Below, in pieces: positions 1 through 6,038 of a DNA stretch of 7,719 nt; positions within the stretch are counted from its first letter, which is position 1; every line of letters begins with the position of its first letter. Source of the stretch: Eubacterium sp. (GTDB taxonomy: Bacteria > Bacillota > Clostridia > Oscillospirales > Acutalibacteraceae); assembly GCA_024696725.1 (NCBI GenBank), contig JAILGO010000027.1, positions 1 through 7,719 on the forward strand. The letters are read 5' to 3'. The notes beneath the pieces were generated by a model. It did not search any database, was not told where the DNA came from, and saw only the letters and a program-made list of their open reading frames with translations. The translations under genes and the position numbers were made by a program.

Positions 1-215
1 CCTGCACGGGATATCAGATTCAGCTTGCAACGAATAAGAAATTTACCAAAAACGTTAAAACGGTAACGGTAAAGGGCAAAAAGAATACCGCCCGTACCGT
101 TAAGAAACTGAAAGCGGGAAAAAAGTATTTCGTAAGGGTAAGAACCTATAAAGCATTTAACGGAACAAAGCTTTTCTCAAAATGGAGTAAGGTGAAATAC
201 AAAACAACGAAATAA
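1..215 (+). CDS. C-terminal end of a surface-type protein with a fibronectin type III-like domain (5' end outside window)
   Basis: An open frame enters from the left edge (codons from position 3) and ends with TAA at 213-215, giving 70 residues. The visible segment begins CTGYQIQLATN and continues through alternating beta-strand-like stretches (KTVTVKG, ARTVKKLKAGKKYFVRVRTY) to FSKWSKVKYKTTK. The order 'GYQIQ.A', 'L.AGKKYFVRVR.Y', 'W S..V..KT' is the usual pattern of the second half of a fibronectin III domain, as found at the C-termini of large secreted or wall-associated Clostridia proteins. It is very rich in lysine, also usual for such domains. The N-terminal part, any signal peptide and any catalytic domain lie outside the window, so the overall function cannot be stated. 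The frame is followed directly by a hairpin terminator, which supports this being a genuine gene end. Confidence 0.72.
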   Translation, partial: CTGYQIQLATNKKFTKNVKTVTVKGKKNTARTVKKLKAGKKYFVRVRTYKAFNGTKLFSKWSKVKYKTTK

Positions 216-216
216 T

Positions 217-257
217 AAAAAAGTGACCGATTATCCGTCGGTCACTTTTATTCTTTC
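217..257. terminator. Bidirectional intrinsic terminator between convergent genes
   Basis: A perfect 10-bp stem (AAGTGACCGA at 221-230 with TCGGTCACTT at 238-247) encloses a 7-nt loop. It is flanked by AAAA on the left and TTATTCTTTCT on the right, so both transcripts leave the hairpin into a T-rich run. It serves the fibronectin-III gene from the left and the four-gene operon from the right. The right arm is also coding: it encodes the last residues of the Gx transporter gene, whose stop codon lies in the loop. Confidence 0.85.
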
Positions 258-731
258 TATTAATACTTTTGAAACGCCGCCGATTAAAAAGCCCGTGACG
301 AGTCCGGCTATAAGAAGAACGGGGAGGTAATAAACGATTTTATCCGTTCCCATTAAAACCGCCGCCGCAACAATCTGTCCGATATTGTGCGCCGTTCCGC
401 CGAGTATGCTGACCCCGATTACCGAAAGCTCAGCCTTCATTATAAGAAGCATAGCGAAAAAGCTCAGCAGTCCGCCGCAAAGGCTGTATATCATACTGTA
501 TGCGTTACCAAAGGTAAGCCCTGCGAGCACAATCCTTATTATCGCTATCGCAAAAGCCTCGTAAGGCGTAAGCTTGTAAAGCGCAACGACTACTACAAGA
601 TTTGCAAGCCCGAGCTTAACTCCCGGTATTCCGATGCTGAGCGGGAGAAGGCTCTCGAGATAGCTCAGCGTAAACGCGAGCGCAATCATTAAGCCGAAAA
701 GCGCCGCGCGTTTTGATTTATTATTCTTCAT
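231..731 (-). CDS. Gx transporter family protein (annotated in many genomes as heptaprenyl diphosphate synthase component I)
   Basis: A polytopic membrane protein of 166 residues with about five or six hydrophobic segments (near residues 8-30, 40-53, 59-75, 77-98, 103-126 and 132-153). Family hallmarks are visible: PGVKLGLANLV at 36-46 and GGTAHNIGQI at 111-120, as in the Hpre_diP_synt_I/Gx transporter family. The older name, heptaprenyl diphosphate synthase component I, is doubtful for such a hydrophobic protein; these proteins resemble the small substrate-binding membrane subunits of ECF-type transporters, and the cargo is unknown. The start is taken at the ATG at 729-731 rather than the upstream TTG at 735-737, because GAGG at 739-742 sits 7 nt from the ATG and only about 1 nt from the TTG. 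It is the last gene of the operon; the upstream NusG-II stop codon (734-736) lies 2 nt before the ATG. Family membership is confident, transport function is not. Confidence 0.88.
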   Translation of the reverse strand: MKNNKSKRAALFGLMIALAFTLSYLESLLPLSIGIPGVKLGLANLVVVVALYKLTPYEAFAIAIIRIVLAGLTFGNAYSMIYSLCGGLLSFFAMLLIMKAELSVIGVSILGGTAHNIGQIVAAAVLMGTDKIVYYLPVLLIAGLVTGFLIGGVSKVLIERIKVTDG

Positions 732-733
732 AT

Positions 734-1096
734 TCAAACCTCGGCGTCGATTTCGTTATCGGCGTTTTCGTCAACTACGGTTATAACCACCCTGTGGGGA
801 AGGCATATAATGCTCTCCCCGTTTTTACTTATCTTTCTGTGACGGACGCAGATTTTATCGGGACAGTCCGCCTCGCTTATGTATGCGTACCCTTCTTTAA
901 TAATCAGAGTGTTGCTTCCGTTTTCCGTTTCGATAAGATACTCCGTATCCTCTTTCAGAGGTAAAACCTCAACCGCCGTTTTATTCACCTCAACCTGAAC
1001 GTAGCTTCCCGTCTGAGGTAAAAAACGCAAAGCCGCAAAAAGAATTATTGCGGCTGAAAGAATTATTCCTACTAAAATAAAGTCTTTCTTTTTCAT
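734..1096 (-). CDS. NusG domain II-containing membrane-anchored protein
   Basis: A 120-residue protein with one N-terminal transmembrane anchor (about residues 6-25, after MKKKD) and a small extracytoplasmic domain. The segment SEADCPDKICVRH at 74-86 followed by IICLPHRVVI at 96-105 is the signature of the NusG_II (NusG domain II) family. Despite its name, the family is not a transcription factor here: the NGN and KOW parts of NusG are absent and the domain is on the outside of the membrane. Cysteines at 78, 83 and 98 with histidines at 86 and 101 give two CxxH pairs that could bind a metal or take part in redox chemistry; that is inference. In Firmicutes such genes commonly sit next to ApbE and Gx transporter genes, as here. 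The gene starts 6 nt after the ApbE stop, with only a weak GAAG about 9 nt upstream, so translation is probably coupled. The C-terminal tail is acidic (DENADNEIDAEV). Confidence 0.87.
   Translation of the reverse strand: MKKKDFILVGIILSAAIILFAALRFLPQTGSYVQVEVNKTAVEVLPLKEDTEYLIETENGSNTLIIKEGYAYISEADCPDKICVRHRKISKNGESIICLPHRVVITVVDENADNEIDAEV
739..742 (-). promoter_or_regulatory. Ribosome binding site deciding the Gx transporter start
   Basis: GAGG on the minus strand lies 7 nt before the ATG at 731 and inside the last codons of the preceding NusG-II gene. It favours the ATG over the TTG two codons upstream, so the protein is 166 rather than 168 residues. Confidence 0.65.
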
Positions 1097-1102
1097 AGCG
1101 TT

Positions 1103-2146
1103 TTACTTCGCTCTGTAGCTTTCAAAGCCCGAAGAATAGGTTATGTTAAACGATTTATCTACCCATAGCGCCTCTACTCCGTCGAGCGATTCAACAAGCG
1201 CCCTGCCCTCGTCGAGCTTCATTAAAAACAGCTCGGTCGAAAGTCTGTCGGCAAGCGCAGAGTCGGCGCAAATAACCGTTACGCCCGAAAAACGCTCCGC
1301 AGGCATAAGTGTATCGGTATCGATTATATGACAGAAATTTCTTCCCTTATAGTTGAAATAGCGCTGATAATCGCCGCTTGTAACTACCGAAAGGTCGGTA
1401 AGCGTAAGCGCTTCAAGAGGCGCGCTGCTTTTTGTATCGGGATTCTGAATCTGAATATTCCACTTGGTTTTTCCGTCTGACTTTTTATATCCGCAGGCTA
1501 TGACGTTTCCGCCGATGTTGAGCATAAAGTCGCTGAAAACACCGTTATTCTTTAAGTATTCCGCGATTTTTTTTGTACAGAAGCCCTTAGCCGTCGCGCC
1601 GACGTCGAGCTTTAGCCTGTCGTCCTTAAAGAATACCGTGCCGTTCTTTTCGTCGATAATAAGGTCGTCGGGATTTGTGTGCTCTGCCGCCTTCTCGAGC
1701 GACCTCATTTTAGGAACGTAGGCGTTCTGAGGGCTTTTCGTCGACGCCTCTCTCGCCGCGTGCCACATCATAAGCACCGATCCGAAGCAGATATTGAGCC
1801 TTCCGTTGCTTTCTTTATAAATCTCTTTTCCCTCTTTGAGGAGTTCGATTATTTCCTTATCGACCTTAACGGGCTTTTCGGCTGCCGTTTTGTTAACCGT
1901 ACAGAGATTAGTTACGCCGTCGAACTCTTTATATATGTCGAACAGCTTGCTGTATCTTAACAGCTCGCCTTCAAGAAGCTTAACGCCCTTGTCGAAGCTT
2001 TCCTGAGAGTCGGTATACGCAATAAACGTCGTAACCGTGTCGAACGCCTCGGCGTTGGAATAGGTAAAACGCTGCGGTACCGCGCCGCAACCGAAAAGCG
2101 ATGCTAAAAGCACGGCGCAGAGTAAAACTGATAATATCTTTTTCAT
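1103..2146 (-). CDS. apbE: FAD:protein FMN transferase (ApbE family lipoprotein)
   Basis: ApbE enzymes use FAD and Mg2+ to attach FMN by a phosphoester bond to a Ser/Thr in a target motif of exported or membrane redox proteins. This 347-residue protein has the full family length. A lipoprotein signal ends in LFGC with the lipid cysteine at 20, placing the enzyme on the outer face of the membrane. Family motifs in order are DVGATAKGF at 181-189, the NIGGN loop at 210-214, SVVTSGDYQRYF at 253-264, HIIDTDT at 273-279, and SALADRLSTELFLM at 296-309, which carries the Asp and Thr of the metal-binding loop. Nothing essential looks missing. The ATG at 2144-2146 overlaps the stop of the upstream DUF3048 gene by one base (TAATG), which implies coupled translation; no strong ribosome site is seen. 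No FMN-acceptor motif occurs in the other proteins of the window, so its substrate is encoded elsewhere. Confidence 0.95.
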   Translation of the reverse strand: MKKILSVLLCAVLLASLFGCGAVPQRFTYSNAEAFDTVTTFIAYTDSQESFDKGVKLLEGELLRYSKLFDIYKEFDGVTNLCTVNKTAAEKPVKVDKEIIELLKEGKEIYKESNGRLNICFGSVLMMWHAAREASTKSPQNAYVPKMRSLEKAAEHTNPDDLIIDEKNGTVFFKDDRLKLDVGATAKGFCTKKIAEYLKNNGVFSDFMLNIGGNVIACGYKKSDGKTKWNIQIQNPDTKSSAPLEALTLTDLSVVTSGDYQRYFNYKGRNFCHIIDTDTLMPAERFSGVTVICADSALADRLSTELFLMKLDEGRALVESLDGVEALWVDKSFNITYSSGFESYRAK

Positions 2147-3213
2147 TATTCAAACGTTACGCTTCCGCCGTTATTTGAAGAGGCAAGACCGATATAGGAC
2201 TTACCTACGTTAATTTCAAGCTTCTTTCCGTTTTTATCCTTTAAGATAAGTCTTCCCTTGTTGATTCTCCAGCTGATTTCGCTCTGCTTTCCGTTACTTG
2301 CGTAATATCCCTTACCGCTGCCCTTGCCGTTAACTACGCTGTTGTAGTTAAGGTAAGTTGTCGACGAGCCTTTATAGGGAACCGTGATATAAGTCGTCTT
2401 GTCGATAAGAATAATTACGTTCTGAAAAGCAACGTCGGTGCGCCAGTCCTCCGTATGATAAAGCTTATCCTTTTCGGAGAATGTGAAGCGTCTCGTGTCG
2501 GTTCTTGAAGAAAATTTACAGTTAATCTTCGCCGCTGCCGCCGTACCCGCGTCCGTAAGCGTTTCGGCGAAAGCGAGCTTGCTGAATCTTTTAGCCTTGC
2601 GCTTAACCCTGAAGCCCTTGTCCTTTATGACCTCGGGGAGTAAATCGCCGTGGATAATTCCTCTGTGCTCCGAGGACACGCGTCTTGTAGTGTCGCGTCC
2701 GTAGAGCTTGCCGCCGCTCATTCCGTCGATATGGTCGACCTTGTAGGTATCTATATATCCGTAGCCGCCCTTGTAGCCGCTATTGTTGTGGCTTCCGCCC
2801 CAGTGAACAAAAATGCTGTCGAAAAGCTGACTGAACATAACGTAAGGCGGACGCGCGGAACGGATTGGTCCGACCTTCTCGGGTACCTTGGTGTAGTCGG
2901 CGTAGAGCCAGAGCATTCTGCTTATGCCGCCCTCGACCTCGCCCTCGACGATAATGTCCGAGCTGCCGATTGCCCACTGCGGACGCGCGGGGGAAAGATT
3001 TTCTACTACTATCGCGACGGGACGTTTTCCGACTGCCTTCGGGTTGAATTTTTCCTCGCCCGTAAGCGGATTGCCGAGAAACGGCGGCTCGGTAGTCGTT
3101 TCCGTAACCGTGATTTCGGGCTGCGTTGTTGTCGGCTCCTCAGCCTTGCTGCAACCGAAAAGCGCCGCAATAAGCGTAATTGCAAGTAAAATTGTTAAAA
3201 CTCTTTTCATCAT
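2146..3213 (-). CDS. DUF3048 domain-containing lipoprotein (YerB-like)
   Basis: A 355-residue secreted lipoprotein. The signal peptide ends in LFGC with the lipid cysteine at 21, followed by a Thr/Glu-rich linker (about 23-44). The N-terminal DUF3048 domain (about 48-190) shows NPLTGE at 48-53, RPVAIVVEN at 64-72, ARPQWAIGSSDIIVE at 76-90 and the hallmark GPIRSAR at 115-121. The C-terminal domain spans roughly 220-355. B. subtilis YerB is the familiar relative; its molecular role is not established, so none is claimed here. It is the first gene of the operon and ends in the TAATG that starts apbE. AGAGG at 3219-3223 is 5 nt from the ATG at 3213 and 8 nt from a second ATG at 3210, so the start could be either; the mature lipoprotein is the same. 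Its signal peptide closely resembles that of the downstream ApbE. Confidence 0.93.
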   Translation of the reverse strand: MMKRVLTILLAITLIAALFGCSKAEEPTTTQPEITVTETTTEPPFLGNPLTGEEKFNPKAVGKRPVAIVVENLSPARPQWAIGSSDIIVEGEVEGGISRMLWLYADYTKVPEKVGPIRSARPPYVMFSQLFDSIFVHWGGSHNNSGYKGGYGYIDTYKVDHIDGMSGGKLYGRDTTRRVSSEHRGIIHGDLLPEVIKDKGFRVKRKAKRFSKLAFAETLTDAGTAAAAKINCKFSSRTDTRRFTFSEKDKLYHTEDWRTDVAFQNVIILIDKTTYITVPYKGSSTTYLNYNSVVNGKGSGKGYYASNGKQSEISWRINKGRLILKDKNGKKLEINVGKSYIGLASSNNGGSVTFE

Positions 3214-3246
3214 AATCGCCTCTATATCTATATAAAATATAACATT

Positions 3247-3275
3247 AATATACCATATATAGATTTTTATTGCAA
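3247..3275 (-). promoter_or_regulatory. Candidate promoter of the DUF3048-apbE-NusG II-Gx operon
   Basis: On the minus strand TTGCAA (3270-3275) and TATATT (3247-3252) are separated by exactly 17 nt, with TGG just before the -10 giving an extended -10 element. The -35 matches 4 of 6 consensus bases and the -10 matches 5 of 6. Expected transcription start is near 3240, leaving a leader of about 27 nt that contains AGAGG before the DUF3048 start. Confidence 0.6.
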
Positions 3276-3324
3276 TATCATAATTCTAAAATACCTTGCT
3301 TATTTCCCCGCGATTATAAAAGAG

Positions 3325-3353
3325 TTGCTTATTATGTCAAAATATGCTAAAAT
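3325..3353 (+). promoter_or_regulatory. Candidate promoter of the 633-residue membrane protein gene
   Basis: TTGCTT (3325-3330) and TAAAAT (3348-3353) are 17 nt apart, with TGC immediately before the -10, i.e. an extended -10 element. The -10 matches 5 of 6 consensus bases and the -35 matches 3 of 6. Expected start is near 3360, giving a leader of about 40 nt. A second copy of the nine bases TTGCTTATT lies upstream at 3296-3304. Confidence 0.6.
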
Positions 3354-3385
3354 AGACTGATATATTTTAAATTATAGTATATATT

Positions 3386-3402
3386 GGGGAGGTGACGGCT
3401 TG
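3386..3402 (+). promoter_or_regulatory. Very strong ribosome binding site with TTG start codon
   Basis: GGGGAGGTGA at 3386-3395 is almost fully complementary to the 3' end of 16S rRNA, and GGAGG ends 7 nt before the TTG at 3400-3402. No in-frame ATG lies nearby upstream. The GTG at 3393-3395 is out of frame with the gene. A strong ribosome site paired with a weak TTG start decides the N-terminus as MAKKDYFEDD. Confidence 0.8.
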
Positions 3403-5301
3403 GCTAAAAAGGACTATTTTGAAGACGACGGCAATATTGAAACTAAAAAAACCGTAGCGGACAGTATAAAGCCCGTCTTTTCGTCGTTACTTACCAGAAT
3501 TAACGAGCAGAAGGCTCTTCAGGAAAAGGAAGAGGCTGAAAAAAGAAAAGCCGACGGGCAGCGTCACCTTGCGCCCGCCTTCCCGGAGGATATACTTGAG
3601 CTGATTAACGCCGACGCTTCCGACGTTACCGCAGATATCGTAAAGCAGGTAAAGGCGGAAAACAGCGAAAAGAGCGTAATTATGGAGGAGCCGCAGGAGG
3701 CGGAGGAGCCTATTACCGTTAGCTCGTCGGCTGAGCGGGCAGAGCACGAGGAGGAGTCCGAGGCGCTCGTAGACGCTATAAGAGCCTTTTCCCATAAAAG
3801 CGGCGACGCGATTACAAGCGTAGCTCATTCGATTAAGAAAAATACGATAGCCGTCGCGGCTGTAATCGAGGAAAAGGAAAAAAGCTCAAGCAAGCTTCAT
3901 AAAGCGTTCGTCATTTTTATAATGATGATAATAACCGTTCTGATTTTTGCCGGCTTTATAGCCGTGTTTATGCACCAGATGACGGCTGAAAACGAGCGTA
4001 TAAGCCTCTTCAGTACGGAGGCGGGAAAGGTCTGCACCTCTTATGTGAGAGATTACGGCTCGCCGAGCTATGAAAATCTTTATACGACCTACGGCGTGGA
4101 CGGCTGCCGTCTTACGGGTATATGCTTTGTAAGAGAGCTTGATTTCGATGACGACGGAACGAGCGAGCTTATGCTTACCTATAATAAAAACGGAGTCTAT
4201 TATAACGAGGTATGGGGCTTTAACGACAAGGACGAGTTCGCTCCGCTGTTCAGCGAAAAGGCGGCGCAGTCGTCGAATAAGGCTAAGGACGCGTACTCGA
4301 CTCTTTACAGAAAAAACAATAAGTATTATATAGGTATTCACGAAGAAAAGAAGCTGAATAAAATTGAGCTGTATCAGCTCAAGGGAGATAAATTCGTAAA
4401 GCGTTACGACTGTACCTATGACCCGAAAACTCAGGCCTATGAGGTCGACGGAAAGGACGATACGACCGCCTTTGAGCGCATAAAATATTCCGTGTTCAAG
4501 AGCGAAAAGGCGTCCGCTGAGGCTGAAAAGACGGCGGTAATGATTGAGGGCTACTCGGGTAAGAGCGACGTTGCCGAGATAAGCAATAAGCAGAGCCGTA
4601 AGAACGCTTATTACAGCATAGTTCAGGATTACAATAAACGCTTCGGTACCGCGGAGCTTGCCGAGGAGGGCGGCGTGGCGTTCATAAAGGGACTCGCCGT
4701 GGTTGACCTTATCGACTTCGACGGCGACGGTAAGAACGAGCTTCTTCTCGTTTACCGTAAGCCCATTAAGGTAAGAAACGAGGCTGCCGAGGGTTACGCG
4801 TCCTATGAGGTCGATACCTATTACTGCGAGATATTCCGTTATACGGGCGCTAAAGCCGTGCTCGCCTATACGAGCGAGGGACTGTCTAATATGCCCGACG
4901 GCGGGAACGACAGATACTACGTAATAATGAAGGACGGAAAGCAGCATTATTACTGCGCCAACAGCTTTAAAAACACGGATTACGGACGCCATACAAGCGC
5001 GACCTCGTCGATGTTCAAGTTCGATAAAACGAGCTTCCAGCCGATTTATTCCGCTTCCTACGAAAGCGAGTACGGATATACCGAGTATTATCTCGACGGC
5101 GAGGAGGTAAGCACCTCCGCGTTTGAAGAGGACGGCTATCGCGTAGCGCTCTTCGACGGCGAGGAAAAGAGCTACGATAAGGATACCTTTAAGGTAGTTT
5201 ACGTCCAGCGAAGCGCAAAGAATAAATCGAGTATCGAATCCCGCGTAAGCGATACGGTTAAGACTATACAAAAACTGAATCCCGCTTACTCGGCGGATTA
5301 A
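3400..5301 (+). CDS. Large single-pass membrane protein with two calcium-loop-like extracellular modules, function unknown
   Basis: I do not recognise a named family for this 633-residue protein. Residues 1-165 are charged and probably cytoplasmic: a Glu/Lys helix at about 30-55 (INEQKALQEKEEAEKRK), then an acidic stretch at 95-122. One transmembrane helix spans about 169-191. There is no cleavable signal, so the helix should act as an anchor with the C-terminus outside. The outside part contains two related modules: SYVRDYGSPSYENLY...RELDFDDDGTSELMLTY (about 214-261) and SIVQDYNKRFG...DLIDFDGDGKNELLLVY (about 406-452). Each carries a DxDxDGxxE loop (D248/D250/D252/E256 and D439/D441/D443/E447) like those of FG-GAP, VCBS or EF-hand-type calcium sites. 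Six cysteines (212, 236, 242, 338, 476, 519) all lie outside. It is monocistronic, with its own promoter and terminator. Starting at TTG, it is well supported by its ribosome site. A sensor, adhesin or envelope-structure role is possible but unproven. Confidence 0.85.
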   Translation: MAKKDYFEDDGNIETKKTVADSIKPVFSSLLTRINEQKALQEKEEAEKRKADGQRHLAPAFPEDILELINADASDVTADIVKQVKAENSEKSVIMEEPQEAEEPITVSSSAERAEHEEESEALVDAIRAFSHKSGDAITSVAHSIKKNTIAVAAVIEEKEKSSSKLHKAFVIFIMMIITVLIFAGFIAVFMHQMTAENERISLFSTEAGKVCTSYVRDYGSPSYENLYTTYGVDGCRLTGICFVRELDFDDDGTSELMLTYNKNGVYYNEVWGFNDKDEFAPLFSEKAAQSSNKAKDAYSTLYRKNNKYYIGIHEEKKLNKIELYQLKGDKFVKRYDCTYDPKTQAYEVDGKDDTTAFERIKYSVFKSEKASAEAEKTAVMIEGYSGKSDVAEISNKQSRKNAYYSIVQDYNKRFGTAELAEEGGVAFIKGLAVVDLIDFDGDGKNELLLVYRKPIKVRNEAAEGYASYEVDTYYCEIFRYTGAKAVLAYTSEGLSNMPDGGNDRYYVIMKDGKQHYYCANSFKNTDYGRHTSATSSMFKFDKTSFQPIYSASYESEYGYTEYYLDGEEVSTSAFEEDGYRVALFDGEEKSYDKDTFKVVYVQRSAKNKSSIESRVSDTVKTIQKLNPAYSAD

Positions 5302-5302
5302 A

Positions 5303-5337
5303 AGATAACAGGCTGTCTTTCGACAGCCTGTTTTTTT
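5303..5337. terminator. Strong intrinsic terminator after the 633-residue protein gene
   Basis: An 11-bp perfect stem (5307-5317 with 5322-5332) encloses the tetraloop TTTC. It is followed by a run of seven T on the plus strand (5331-5337). It starts 5 nt after the TAA at 5299-5301. On the minus strand the hairpin is followed by TTATCTTTT, a weaker T tract, so it probably also ends the response-regulator transcript arriving from the right (stop codon at 5340-5342). Confidence 0.9.
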
Positions 5338-5339
5338 AT

Positions 5340-6038
5340 CTATTTATAAAATCTGTAGCCCTTTCCCCAGACCGTATTCACGTACTCGAAGTTTCTGTCC
5401 GCCGCGAAAAGCTTGTCGCGGATACGGTTAACGTGAACGGTAACGGTTGAGGTCTCGCCCATTGAATCGTACTGCCAGATTTTTTCGAAAAGCTCCTCCT
5501 TGCTGAATATCCTGTCGGGATTTTCGGCGAGGCAGGTGAGAAGGTCGAATTCCTTATTCGTAAAGGTTATTTCCGTTTCGCCTACGAAAACTCTTCGTGA
5601 ATCCTTATCTATTTTAAGCGAGCCGATTTCAATAATTCTGTGCGCTTCCTCCTCGTGAGACGAGGCGGTAAGCCGCTCGTATCTGTTTATGTGGGCGATA
5701 ACTCTTGCGACGAGCTCCGACGGGCTGAACGGCTTAACTATATAGTCGTCCGCTCCGAAGCCGAGTCCCTTGATTTTATCAATATCGTCGCGCTTTGCGC
5801 TTACGAGAAGAATCGGCGCGTTGCTGATTTTTCTTACCTGCTTACAGATTTCAAGTCCGTCGACGTCGGGAAGCATTATGTCGAGCATTAAAAGGTCGTA
5901 GTCACCTTTCAGAGCAAGCTCAAGCCCGTCCTTTCCGTTTGAGGCGCTCTCTACGGTGAAATGATTCGCCTCAAGGTAATCCGTTTCAAGACGGAGTATG
6001 TTTTCGTCGTCCTCAACAATCAGTATCTTTCTTTCCAT
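5340..6038 (-). CDS. OmpR/PhoB-family response regulator transcription factor
   Basis: A full-length 232-residue DNA-binding response regulator. The receiver domain (about 1-120) has the acidic pair D10/D11, phosphoacceptor D53 (in LLMLDIMLPDVDG), S80, Y99 and K102 (DDYIVKPF), so all phosphorylation residues are present. The C-terminal winged-helix domain (about 131-232) shows FTNKEFDLLTCLAENP, the recognition-helix region TVTVHVNRIRDKL and the wing VWGKGYRFYK. It should be phosphorylated by the histidine kinase encoded just upstream. The ATG at 6036-6038 lies inside the 3' end of the kinase gene (26-nt overlap). GGGAG at 6045-6049, 6 nt before the ATG, serves as ribosome site and is itself kinase coding sequence. 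Target genes cannot be read from this window. Confidence 0.96.
   Translation of the reverse strand: MERKILIVEDDENILRLETDYLEANHFTVESASNGKDGLELALKGDYDLLMLDIMLPDVDGLEICKQVRKISNAPILLVSAKRDDIDKIKGLGFGADDYIVKPFSPSELVARVIAHINRYERLTASSHEEEAHRIIEIGSLKIDKDSRRVFVGETEITFTNKEFDLLTCLAENPDRIFSKEELFEKIWQYDSMGETSTVTVHVNRIRDKLFAADRNFEYVNTVWGKGYRFYK

Noticed and set aside
387..692. A 101-codon plus-strand open frame opposite the Gx transporter gene
   Set aside because: It is a shadow of a clearly recognisable membrane protein family on the other strand and has no ribosome site or family resemblance.
735..737. TTG as start codon of the Gx transporter gene
   Set aside because: The GAGG ribosome site would be only about 1 nt away, whereas the ATG at 729-731 has ideal 7-nt spacing.
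734..1096. Reading the NusG-II gene as a transcription elongation factor
   Set aside because: There is no NGN or KOW domain, and a membrane anchor places the domain outside the cytoplasm.
2650..3189. A 179-codon plus-strand open frame opposite the DUF3048 gene
   Set aside because: Antisense shadow; the minus strand encodes the well-matching DUF3048 motifs such as GPIRSAR.
3214..3399. Riboswitch (for example FMN) or small RNA between the divergent genes
   Set aside because: Leaders are only about 27 and 40 nt from the candidate promoters, too short for an FMN riboswitch, and no extended pairing is seen.
3886..5271. A 461-codon open frame on the minus strand, antisense to the 633-residue protein gene
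   Set aside because: It is in exact codon register with the sense gene and exists because that gene uses no TTA, CTA or TCA codons over this stretch. The translation lacks recognisable domains, and the sense frame has a promoter, ribosome site, membrane helix and repeated motifs.
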